A DNA stretch of 64,000 nt, from positions 1 to 64,000 of the forward strand of contig NZ_BANT01000008.1 of assembly GCF_000333015.1 (NCBI RefSeq), read 5' to 3'. Each line of letters starts with the position of its first letter. The stretch's first letter is position 1. Below the pieces are notes generated by a model. The model ran no database searches. It was given only the letters and a program-made list of their open reading frames with translations, and was not told the origin of the DNA. This DNA comes from Gordonia hirsuta DSM 44140 = NBRC 16056 (GTDB lineage Bacteria; Actinomycetota; Actinomycetes; Mycobacteriales; Mycobacteriaceae). A program made the translations under genes and the position numbers. This document shows, in pieces, positions 36,013 to 44,114 of this stretch.

Positions 36013-36130
36013 GATTCCGCACAGGCCGACGGCCCCGGAACGTGGGACAAATACAGGGCACCCTTCGTGGTGCACATCACAACCTGTCGCACTCGCCCGA
36101 CTGCCGGGGCGAGGAGAGAAGAGGAGTCCG

Positions 36131-37627
36131 ATGACCACCACACTGCACCCGGGCCTGCTGCCCGCAGTCGCCGATTTCGTGTCCACCGACCGCAAGATGC
36201 TGATCGGCGGCGCCTGGGTCGACGCGCTGTCCGGCGAGACCTTCGAAACCCTCGATCCGGCCACCGGCCAGGTGATCACCCGGGTCGCTCGCGGCGCGGC
36301 CGCCGATATCGACCGCGCCGTGATCGCCGCGCGCGCCGCCTTCGAAGGCCCGTGGTCGCGGATGAAACCCAATGAGCGCGAACGCCTGATCTGGCGGGTC
36401 GGCGACATCCTGTCCGAACGCGCCGAGATCTTCGGGCAGCTCGAAGCCCTCGACAACGGCAAGTCCGTGGCCATCGCCACCGCCGTGGACGTCGGCTGGT
36501 CGGCCGATGTGTGGCGGTACAACGCCGGGCTGGCCACCAAGATCACCGGTTCGTCGATCACCCCGTCCATGCCGTTCGCCCCCGACGGGCAGTTCCACGC
36601 CTACACTCGGCGCGAGGCCCTCGGTGTCTGCGGCCAGATCGTGCCGTGGAACTTCCCGATCCTGATGGCCACCTGGAAGCTCGCTCCCGCCTTGGCCGCC
36701 GGTAACACCGTGATCCTCAAACCGGCCGAACAGACGCCGTTGTCGGCGCTGCTGCTCGGCGAGGTGTTCGAGGAAGCCGGATTCCCGCCCGGTGTGGTCA
36801 ACATCGTGCCCGGCTTCGGCGATGCCGGTGCCGCCCTCTCGGCGCACATGGACGTGGACAAGGTCGCCTTCACCGGCTCCACCGAGGTCGGCAAGAAGAT
36901 CGTGCAGGCCGCGACCGGCAACCTGAAGAAGGTCTCGCTGGAATTGGGCGGCAAGAGCCCGAACATCGTCTACGCCGACGCCGATCTGGAGGCCGCCGTC
37001 GCCGGCAGCGTCGCCGCGTGGATGTTCAACCACGGACAGTGCTGTGTCGCCGGCACCCGCATGTTCGTGCAGCGTGAGATCTTCGACGACTTCACCCAGG
37101 CCGTCGCCGACGCCGCGGCCGCCGCCAAGATCGGCCCCGGCCTGGATCCGGCCACCGAGCTGGGGCCGCTGGTCTCCCAGGAGCAGTTCGACCGGGTCAG
37201 TGGCTACATCCAACAGGGTCTGGCCTCCGGTGCCCGCGCGCTCACCGGCGGCGGACGCTGGGGCGACCAGGGCTACTTCATCGAGCCGACCGTCTTCGTC
37301 GACGTCGAGCCGTCGTTCTCGATCGTCGAAGAGGAGATCTTCGGGCCGGTGGTCGCCGCCCTGCCGTTCGACGGCGAAGAGGATGTGGCGCGCGCGGCCA
37401 ACGATTCCATCTATGGCCTGGCCGCCGGTATCTGGACCACGGACCTCTCCAAGGCCCACCGCACCGCCGCCGCGGTGCAGGCCGGGTCGGTGTGGGTCAA
37501 CCAATACAACGGCTTCGACACCGCGCTGCCGTTCGGCGGGTTCAAACAGTCCGGCTGGGGCCGCGAACTCGGCGACTCGGCCGTGGACCTCTACACCCAG
37601 GTGAAGTCCGTCAACGTCGCCCTCTGA
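36131..37627 (+). CDS. Aldehyde dehydrogenase (NAD-dependent)
   Basis: A 498-aa ALDH. IVPWNFPILMATWKLAPALA, FTGSTEVGKKI, the general-base Glu in LELGGKSPN and the nucleophile Cys in FNHGQCCVAGTR are all present. ATG 36131 has GAGGAG upstream; the long open frame before it is non-coding. It oxidises the aldehyde made by the neighbouring alcohol dehydrogenase to the acid. 54 nt separate the two genes. Confidence 0.92.
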   Translation: MTTTLHPGLLPAVADFVSTDRKMLIGGAWVDALSGETFETLDPATGQVITRVARGAAADIDRAVIAARAAFEGPWSRMKPNERERLIWRVGDILSERAEIFGQLEALDNGKSVAIATAVDVGWSADVWRYNAGLATKITGSSITPSMPFAPDGQFHAYTRREALGVCGQIVPWNFPILMATWKLAPALAAGNTVILKPAEQTPLSALLLGEVFEEAGFPPGVVNIVPGFGDAGAALSAHMDVDKVAFTGSTEVGKKIVQAATGNLKKVSLELGGKSPNIVYADADLEAAVAGSVAAWMFNHGQCCVAGTRMFVQREIFDDFTQAVADAAAAAKIGPGLDPATELGPLVSQEQFDRVSGYIQQGLASGARALTGGGRWGDQGYFIEPTVFVDVEPSFSIVEEEIFGPVVAALPFDGEEDVARAANDSIYGLAAGIWTTDLSKAHRTAAAVQAGSVWVNQYNGFDTALPFGGFKQSGWGRELGDSAVDLYTQVKSVNVAL

Positions 37628-37681
37628 AACCCGATCGCCCAGAACTCCCCACCCAAAAAGCTCTACCAACAAGGAGATCGC

Positions 37682-38800
37682 ATGAAGACCAAAGCCGCCG
37701 TTCTGCTCGGACCGGGCGAACCGTTCACGATCATGGAACTGGAACTGGATCCGCCCGGCCCCGGTGAGGTGCTGATCAAATTCACCAATGCCGGTCTGTG
37801 CCACTCGGATCTGCATCTGACCGACGGTGATCTGCCGCCGCGCTATCCCATCGTCGGCGGGCACGAGGGCGCCGGCATCATTCAGGAGATCGGCCCGGGT
37901 GTCACCAAGGTCAAACCCGGCGACCACGTGGTGTGCAGCTTCATCCCGAACTGCGGGCACTGCCGCTACTGCTCCACCGGCCGGCAGAACCTGTGCGATA
38001 TGGGCGCCACGATCCTGGAAGGCTCCATGCCCGACGGCACCTTCCGGTTCCACGGCCCGGACGGAGAGGACTTCGGCGCCATGTGCATGCTGGGCACCTT
38101 CTCCGAGTACTCGACGATCTCCGAACATTCGGTGGTCAAGATCGACGACTGGCTGCCCCTGGGCAGTGCCGTGCTGGTCGGCTGCGGCGTCCCCTCGGGC
38201 TGGGGAACGGCGGTCAACGCCGGCAATCTGCGCCCGGGCGACACCGCCGTGATCTACGGCATCGGCGGGCTCGGCATCAACGCCGTCCAGGGCGCGGTGT
38301 CCGCGGGCTGCAAGTACGTGGTGGTGGTCGACCCGGTCGAACTCAAGCGCGATACGGCGACCAAGTTCGGCGCCACCCATGCCTTCGCCACCGCCGAGGA
38401 AGCCGCCGAGAAGGTCACCGAACTCACCTGGGGGCAGGGCGCCGATGCGGCACTGATCCTGGTCGGAACCGTCGATGCCGATGTGGTCAGTGCGGCCACC
38501 GCGGTGATCGGCAAGGGCGGACGCGTGGTGATCACCGGTCTGGCCGATCCGGCCAAGCTGACGGTGAACGTCTCCGGTACCGATCTGACGCTGAACCAGA
38601 AGACGATCATGGGCACGCTGTTCGGTTCGATGAACCCGCAGTACGACATCGTCAAGCTGCTGCGCCTGTACGACGCCGGCGAACTGAAGCTCGATGAGCT
38701 GATCACCCAGCGGTACACCCTCGACCAGGTCAACGAGGGCTACCAGGATCTGCGCGACGGTAAGAACATCCGCGGCGTCATCGATCACGCCACGACCTGA
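37682..38800 (+). CDS. NDMA-dependent (mycofactocin-associated) alcohol dehydrogenase
   Basis: A 372-aa zinc alcohol dehydrogenase, MKTKAAVLLGPGEPFTIMEL onward. Catalytic zinc ligands are Cys in NAGLCHSDLH and His in GGHEGAG; structural zinc cysteines lie in CGHCRYCSTGRQNLC; the Rossmann motif is YGIGGLGINAVQGA. Residues such as CSFIPNCGHCRYC and DFGAMCMLGTFSEY match the NDMA-dependent ADH group (TIGR03989). These enzymes hold nicotinamide tightly and need mycofactocin to turn over. RBS AAGGAG precedes the ATG. Together with the ALDH it forms a two-step alcohol oxidation pathway, reoxidised by the mft products encoded about 30 kb away. Confidence 0.92.
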   Translation: MKTKAAVLLGPGEPFTIMELELDPPGPGEVLIKFTNAGLCHSDLHLTDGDLPPRYPIVGGHEGAGIIQEIGPGVTKVKPGDHVVCSFIPNCGHCRYCSTGRQNLCDMGATILEGSMPDGTFRFHGPDGEDFGAMCMLGTFSEYSTISEHSVVKIDDWLPLGSAVLVGCGVPSGWGTAVNAGNLRPGDTAVIYGIGGLGINAVQGAVSAGCKYVVVVDPVELKRDTATKFGATHAFATAEEAAEKVTELTWGQGADAALILVGTVDADVVSAATAVIGKGGRVVITGLADPAKLTVNVSGTDLTLNQKTIMGTLFGSMNPQYDIVKLLRLYDAGELKLDELITQRYTLDQVNEGYQDLRDGKNIRGVIDHATT

Positions 38801-38817
38801 TCGACCTCCGCCCGCCC

Positions 38818-38853
38818 GGACTCGGCCCTCAGGGTTTCCTGATGGCCGAGTCC
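38818..38853 (+). terminator. Terminator after the alcohol dehydrogenase gene
   Basis: GGACTCGGCC (38818-38827) and GGCCGAGTCC (38844-38853) form a 10-bp perfect stem. It lies 17 nt after the stop and between convergent genes. Confidence 0.7.
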
Positions 38854-38930
38854 GCGCCGATGTGCCAGCGGTGTGACCCCAGGAACGTCGCCGGCCTCGG
38901 ACAACCCCGCTCGATCGCGACGATCGAGAA

Positions 38931-39815
38931 TCAGTCGGCGATGCTGTGCGGCAGCTTCACCGAACCCGACTTCGGCGTGGCCGGGTTCGACGGCGGCGGC
39001 ACCATCGGCCCGACGTCCCCGTCCGGGGCGGCGTCCAGGTCGACGATCACGGGCGCGTGATCACTGGGTTTGGTGCCCTTGCGGGCCTGCCGGTCCACCC
39101 AGGCCGCCTGCACCCGCTCGGCGATCGGGTCGCCGGCCACGATCAGGTCGATCCGCATGCCCAGATTCCGGTGGAACATGCCGGCCCGGTAGTCCCAGTA
39201 CGAGTAGAACTGCTCGTCGGGCCAGTGGGCGCGCTGCAGGTCGACCATCCCCAACTCCAGCAGACCCGACAGTTCGGCCCGCTCGGCCGGGGTCACGTGG
39301 GTGTGCCCGATCAGGGCCGCCGGGTCGAAGACGTCCGCATCGGCCGGCACGATGTTGTAGTCGCCGCCGACCATCGTCTGCGCCGCCTCGGGCGCGACGG
39401 CCGCACGCAACCGCTCCAGCCACGCCAGCTTGTAGCGGTAGTGCTCGGAGTCGACCTCGCGGCCGTTGGGTACGTACACCGACCAGATCCGCAGACCGCC
39501 GCAGCGCGCCGACACCGCCCGCCCTTCCGGCGGACCGGCCGGATCGGGAAAGCCCGGAACATCGGGGATGGCCTCGACGACGTCGTCGAGCCCGACCCGG
39601 CTCAGCAGCGCCACCCCGTTCCACTGGCCCTGGCCCACGTGCGCGAATCGGTAGCCGCGCGCGGCGAGTTCGTCGCCGAGCAGCTCGGCGAAGGCCTCGT
39701 CGCTGACCTTGGTCTCCTGCAGGCACACCACATCGGGGGCGCGCTCATCCAGCCACGGCAGCAGCCGGGGGATGCGCTGCTTCACCGAGTTCACATTCCA
39801 CGTCGCGATCCGCAT
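38931..39815 (-). CDS. xthA: Exodeoxyribonuclease III (AP endonuclease)
   Basis: A 294-aa EEP-family nuclease. MRIATWNVNSVKQRI at ATG 39815 is the family start. It has CLQETKV (metal Glu), VGGDYNIVPADADV, MRIDLIVAG and the catalytic His in KPSDHAPVIVDL. Acts in base excision repair at abasic sites. The C-terminal ~30 residues (Pro-rich) exceed the family core. Stand-alone gene. Confidence 0.93.
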   Translation of the reverse strand: MRIATWNVNSVKQRIPRLLPWLDERAPDVVCLQETKVSDEAFAELLGDELAARGYRFAHVGQGQWNGVALLSRVGLDDVVEAIPDVPGFPDPAGPPEGRAVSARCGGLRIWSVYVPNGREVDSEHYRYKLAWLERLRAAVAPEAAQTMVGGDYNIVPADADVFDPAALIGHTHVTPAERAELSGLLELGMVDLQRAHWPDEQFYSYWDYRAGMFHRNLGMRIDLIVAGDPIAERVQAAWVDRQARKGTKPSDHAPVIVDLDAAPDGDVGPMVPPPSNPATPKSGSVKLPHSIAD

Positions 39816-39906
39816 GCCCCCACCGTATCGGGGGTACCGCACCGCCTGGGCGTCGCGCCGGAGGAATCATCCCGCCGGCTCGGGTCACGCCGTCACCGTG
39901 CGGCGC

Positions 39907-41457
39907 TCACCACGCATCGACGGGCCGGCCGGAGCCGGTGACGGCGTCGGGTCCGGCCGCCGCCAGCAGGCGGGCCACCAGCGATCGGGTCTCGGCCGGA
40001 TCGATCACATCGTCGATCTCTCCCAGCCGCGCGGCGTTGAGCACCGAGCAGTGCTCCTGATACTGCGCGGTCAGCACCGCCACGGTGCGCTCGCGTTCGG
40101 CCGGGTCGGCGATCGCTTCCAGTTCGGCGCGCAGCGACAGCCGGACCGCACCCTCGAGTCCCATCGGCCCCATGTGCGCACCGGGCCAGGCCAGTGTCAT
40201 CAGCGGTTCACCGGTGCCGCCGCCGAGCATCGCCTGGGCGCCCAGCCCGTAGCCGCGGCGCAGCACCACCCCGATCAGCGGCACCGACAGCTGCGCCCCG
40301 GCGATCAGCAGCCGGGAGGCGTGCCGCACCATGCCGGTGGCCTCGGCGTCCGGGCCGACCATCATGCCCGGGGTGTCCACCAGCGACAGCACCGGGAAGC
40401 CGTAGGCATCGCACAGTTGCAGGAAGCGGGCCGACTTGTCGCCGGCGTCGGCGGTGATGGCCCCGGCCAAAAAGCGGGTGTCGTTGCCGAGGATCCCGAC
40501 GGTGCGGCCCTCGATCCGGCCCAGCGCGGTGAACAGTTCCGGGGCGAACTCCGGGCGCAGCATGGTCACCGAATCGGTGTCGCACACCGTCTCCACGATG
40601 GGGGTGGGGTCGTAGGAGGTGCGTTCGGTCTCGGGCACCAGATCGCGCAGCACCGTCTGATCCGGCACCGTCCAGTCCGGCAGCGGCCCGAGGAAGTAGC
40701 CGAGTATCTCCCGGGCGGCCTCGTCGACGTCGTCGTGCTCGACGGCCACATCGACCACACCGGCTTCGGTCATCACCTCCAGCGGACCGACCTGTTCGGC
40801 GGCGTAGTCGCCCAGGCCGCCGCCGGCGATCATCGCCGGACCGCCCATCCCCAGCGACGATCCGTCGGTGGCCACGATCAGGTCCGAGCAGCCGGCGATC
40901 ACCGCGTTGCCGGCGAAACAGTTGTTGTCGACCACGGCGATGCGCGGGACCTTCCCGGCCAGCCGCGCCCACGCGGCGAAGGTCGGCACGTCCAGCGCCG
41001 AGACCACCGGAATGTCGGTGTCGCCGGGCCGGCCGCCCCCGCCGGCGGCGAAGAACAGCGTCGGCAGGCTCAGCCGTTCGATCACCTCCAGCAACCGGTC
41101 GGTCTTGTGGTGGCCCCGGATCCCCTGGGTGCCGGCCATCACCAGATAGTCGTAGGACAGCACCGCGCAGGCACGACCGTCCACCGTCGCCACACCGCCG
41201 ACGATCCCGTCGGACACGGTCCGGTCGAGCAGCTCGTCGACCGGGCGGCGCTGCTCCTGGGCGGCGGTGACGAAGCGTCCGTATTCGACGAACGAGCCGG
41301 GGTCGACGACGGCGGCGATGTGCTCCCGCGCGCTGCGGCCGCCGCGCGCGTGCAGACGTTCCAGCGCCTCGGGGCGGGCCGAGTCCTGCGTCAGGGCCCG
41401 GCGGGCCAGTACCTGCAGCAGATCGTCCCGAATGTGCATTCCGTCTTCTCCGGTCAT
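39907..41457 (-). CDS. Acyl-CoA carboxylase carboxyltransferase (second copy of the operon)
   Basis: A 516-aa carboxyltransferase. The N half has SYDYLVMAGTQGIRGHHKTD and FFAAGGGGRPGD; the C half has LSLVDTPGMMVGPDAEATGM and GYGLGAQAMLGGG, the crotonase-fold oxyanion regions. It lies at the end of the terpene/branched acyl-CoA operon, after TetR. It differs clearly from the carboxyltransferase at 46189-47787. It may carboxylate another acyl-CoA with the same biotin subunit, or act as a decarboxylase/transferase. The start ATG 41457 lies in a tandem 16-bp duplication. Confidence 0.83.
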   Translation of the reverse strand: MTGEDGMHIRDDLLQVLARRALTQDSARPEALERLHARGGRSAREHIAAVVDPGSFVEYGRFVTAAQEQRRPVDELLDRTVSDGIVGGVATVDGRACAVLSYDYLVMAGTQGIRGHHKTDRLLEVIERLSLPTLFFAAGGGGRPGDTDIPVVSALDVPTFAAWARLAGKVPRIAVVDNNCFAGNAVIAGCSDLIVATDGSSLGMGGPAMIAGGGLGDYAAEQVGPLEVMTEAGVVDVAVEHDDVDEAAREILGYFLGPLPDWTVPDQTVLRDLVPETERTSYDPTPIVETVCDTDSVTMLRPEFAPELFTALGRIEGRTVGILGNDTRFLAGAITADAGDKSARFLQLCDAYGFPVLSLVDTPGMMVGPDAEATGMVRHASRLLIAGAQLSVPLIGVVLRRGYGLGAQAMLGGGTGEPLMTLAWPGAHMGPMGLEGAVRLSLRAELEAIADPAERERTVAVLTAQYQEHCSVLNAARLGEIDDVIDPAETRSLVARLLAAAGPDAVTGSGRPVDAW

Positions 41458-41485
41458 GGGTGCCTTTCCCCGGTCATGGGTGCCT
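41450..41485. repeat. 16-bp tandem duplication over the start codon of the second carboxyltransferase
   Basis: CCGGTCATGGGTGCCT occurs at 41450-41465 and 41470-41485. On the minus strand this creates an extra ATG at 41477 whose 7-codon frame (MTGERHP) ends in TGA overlapping the real ATG at 41457. Confidence 0.85.
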
Positions 41486-41528
41486 GGTTCGTCGTGGTGA
41501 TCGCGGGCCCGTCCATCGCCGACGACGG

Positions 41529-42134
41529 CTACGTGTGCAGGGTCGATTGGAGTTGCTGCACCCAGGCCGCGGTGACCTGGGCGCGCCGGGCCGAATCGTC
41601 CGACAGGGTGTCGGCCAGACCCAGTCCGCGCGCCAGGTCCAGGGTGAGCTGCGCCAGCCGGTGCGCCTGGGCGCCGTGCCGGCCGTCCGGGTCCAGACCC
41701 TGCACGGTCAGCTTGTGGGCGGCGCGCGCCAGTTTGGCCTCCAGCGGCAGGATCAGCTCGCGCAGCGCCTCATCGGAGGCGGCCGCCGCCCACACCTGCA
41801 GGGCCGCCTTGAACGGCACCCCGGTGTAGATGGCCACGGCCCGATCGACGACCAGATCGATGCGTTCGGGGCCGTCGGGCAGATTGTCCAGCGTCTGAGC
41901 CGCCTCGGCGGTCATCTCGGTGAACATCTCTTCCAGGACCGCGGTGATCAGATCCTCGCGGGCCGGGAAGTGATGCTGGGCCGCCCCGCGGGACACCCCG
42001 GCCGCCTCGGCGACCGCGGTGACCGTGGTGGCCGACCAGCCGCTGTGGGCGAGCATGTCGACGGTGACCGCCAGGAGCCGCTCACGGGTCTGCCGCGACC
42101 GCTCCTGCTGCGGCTCCCGGGCGGCGACGGTCAC
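41529..42134 (-). CDS. TetR-family regulator of the terpene/acyl-CoA operon (AtuR-like)
   Basis: A 201-aa TetR. GTG 42134 overlaps the enoyl-CoA hydratase stop (GTGA). HTH TTVTAVAEAAGVSRGAAQHH then FPAREDLITAVL; the rest is an alpha-helical ligand domain. It is coded inside the operon it presumably controls; the perfect palindrome at 51489-51506 in front of the first gene is the likely target. Confidence 0.8.
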   Translation of the reverse strand: MTVAAREPQQERSRQTRERLLAVTVDMLAHSGWSATTVTAVAEAAGVSRGAAQHHFPAREDLITAVLEEMFTEMTAEAAQTLDNLPDGPERIDLVVDRAVAIYTGVPFKAALQVWAAAASDEALRELILPLEAKLARAAHKLTVQGLDPDGRHGAQAHRLAQLTLDLARGLGLADTLSDDSARRAQVTAAWVQQLQSTLHT

Positions 42135-42931
42135 GACGAGCTCGCATCCCAGGACGGTTTGCGCTTGGACAGGAACGCGGTCATGCCCTCGCGCGCCTCC
42201 TCCGAGGCGAAGGCCGCCATCGATTCGGCCGCCCGCGCCGCGGTGGCCTCGTCGAACCCGTCGAGCAGGGCCGCGGTGGTCAGCTTCTTGGAGGCCGCCA
42301 GCCCTTGTGGAGAGGCTTTGCGAACCCCCTCGAGGATCTCCTCGAGTCGCTGATCCAGATCCTGCGGCGACTCGGCGGCGGCGGTGAGCAGCCCGGTCGT
42401 CACCGCCTGCGCGGCACCGAAGGTCTCCCCGGTGAGGAAGTAGCGTCCGGCCGCGCGCGCGGTCATCCGGGGCAGCAGCACCACCGAGATGATCGACGGG
42501 GCCAGACCCAGCCGCGATTCGGTCAGGGCGAAGGTCGACGACGGGCCGGCCAGCGCCATATCCGCCGCGCCCACCAGCCCGAAGCCGCCGGCCCGCACGT
42601 GGCCGTCGATCTTGACGATCACCGGTTTGGGCAGTTCGATGAACGAGCGCATCAGCGCCGACATCGTCGAGCCGACCTCGGCGGTGGCCTCCTCGGGGGT
42701 CAGGCCCCGGCTCAGCGCCTCGGCCAGATCGGCCCCGGCGCAGAAGGTGCCGCCGGTGTGGGTCACCACCACCGCGCGGACCGCCGGATCGGCACCGGCG
42801 GCGGCGATGGCCTCGCGCAGTTGGCGCACCAGCGTGGAGCTGAGTGCATTGCGGTTGTGCGGTGAATCCAGGGTGACGGTGCACACCGCGGCCTCCACGG
42901 CCGTGTGCACCAGCGTCTTCTCCTCACTCAT
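42131..42931 (-). CDS. Enoyl-CoA hydratase/isomerase (AtuE-like)
   Basis: A 266-aa crotonase. The oxyanion hole is formed by FCAGADLAEA and DGHVRAGGFGLVGAADMALA; the Glu at the catalytic position lies around TESRLGLAPS. In the Atu pathway the hydratase adds water to isohexenylglutaconyl-CoA; in leucine catabolism the equivalent acts on methylglutaconyl-CoA. The gene order here favours one of these roles. Confidence 0.85.
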   Translation of the reverse strand: MSEEKTLVHTAVEAAVCTVTLDSPHNRNALSSTLVRQLREAIAAAGADPAVRAVVVTHTGGTFCAGADLAEALSRGLTPEEATAEVGSTMSALMRSFIELPKPVIVKIDGHVRAGGFGLVGAADMALAGPSSTFALTESRLGLAPSIISVVLLPRMTARAAGRYFLTGETFGAAQAVTTGLLTAAAESPQDLDQRLEEILEGVRKASPQGLAASKKLTTAALLDGFDEATAARAAESMAAFASEEAREGMTAFLSKRKPSWDASSS

Positions 42932-42944
42932 CGGCGCATTCCGA

Positions 42945-44102
42945 TCAGTACGACTTGGGCAGACCCAGGCTGGTCTGCGCGACGAAGTTGAGGATCATCT
43001 CGCGGCTGACCGGAGCGATCTTGGCGATCCGCGACAGCGTGATCATCGGTGCCACCCCGTATTCGACGGTCAGACCGTTGCCGCCCATCGAGTGCACGGC
43101 CTGGTCGACGGCGGCCACGGCGGCGTCGGCGGCCAGCAGCTTGGCCATGTTGGCCGGTTCGGCCGCACCCCAGTCGTCGCCGGCGTCGTAGAGGGTGGCG
43201 GCCTTCTGCATCATCAGTTTGGCGGCCTCCAGATCGATCTTGGCCTTGGCCAGCGGGTGCGCGATCGCCTGGTGGGTGCCGATCGGCGCCTTCCAGACGG
43301 TGCGGTCGTTGACGTACTCGACGGCCTTGGCCAGGGCGTAGCGGGCCATCCCGACCGCCGAGGCCGAGGCCATGATGCGCTCGGGGTTCAGGCCGGCGAA
43401 CAGCTGGCTCAGGGCGGCGTCTTCGGAGCCGACCAGGGCGTCGGCGGGCAGGCGCACATCGTCGAGGAAGATCTGGAACTGCTTCTCCGGGTTGAGCAGC
43501 TCCATCTCGATCAGCTGGGCCTCGAAACCGGGGGCGTCGGTCGGCACGATGAACAGGGCCGGCTTGAGCTTGCCGGTCTTGGCGTCCTCGGTGCGGGCCA
43601 CGATCAGCACCGCATCGGACTGGTCCACACCGGAGATGAAGACCTTCTGGCCCGACAGCAGCCACTCGTCGCCGTCCCGGCGGGCGGTGGTGGTGATCAT
43701 GTGCGAGTTGGAGCCGGCGTCGGGTTCGGTGATGCCGAAGGCCATGGTGATCGAGCCGTCGGCCAGGCCCGGGATCCAGCGCTGCTTCTGCTCGTCGGTG
43801 CCGAAGCGGGCGATGATGTTGCCGCAGATCGCCGGGGAGACCACCAGCATCAGCAGGCCGGTGCCCGAGGCGGCCAGCTCTTCCATGACGATGGACAGCT
43901 CGTACATGCCGGCTCCGCCGCCGCCGTACTCCTCGGGCAGATTGACGCCGATGAAGCCGAGCTCACCGGCTTCGCGCCACAGCTCATCGGTCTTGCGGTC
44001 CTGCCGGGCGCAGTCCTGGAAGTACTGGGCGCCGTACTTGGCGCCCAGGGCTGCCACGGCCGCCCGGAGTTCGGCGTGTTCGGAGGTTTCAGTGAAATTC
44101 AT
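42945..44102 (-). CDS. Acyl-CoA dehydrogenase (intact copy)
   Basis: A 385-aa flavoenzyme. GITEPDAGSNSH is the FAD/substrate signature, GTHQAIAHPLAKAKIDLEA and VHSMGGNGLTVEYGV are typical of the C-terminal helical domain. In the Atu pathway such an enzyme (AtuD) oxidises citronellyl-CoA to geranyl-CoA. 12 nt separate it from the biotin carboxylase upstream. Useful as an internal standard: residues AICGNIIARFGTDEQ and the following helix are present here but missing in the copy at 47784-48857. Confidence 0.88.
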   Translation of the reverse strand: MNFTETSEHAELRAAVAALGAKYGAQYFQDCARQDRKTDELWREAGELGFIGVNLPEEYGGGGAGMYELSIVMEELAASGTGLLMLVVSPAICGNIIARFGTDEQKQRWIPGLADGSITMAFGITEPDAGSNSHMITTTARRDGDEWLLSGQKVFISGVDQSDAVLIVARTEDAKTGKLKPALFIVPTDAPGFEAQLIEMELLNPEKQFQIFLDDVRLPADALVGSEDAALSQLFAGLNPERIMASASAVGMARYALAKAVEYVNDRTVWKAPIGTHQAIAHPLAKAKIDLEAAKLMMQKAATLYDAGDDWGAAEPANMAKLLAADAAVAAVDQAVHSMGGNGLTVEYGVAPMITLSRIAKIAPVSREMILNFVAQTSLGLPKSY

Positions 44103-44114
44103 TGCGGCTCTTCC

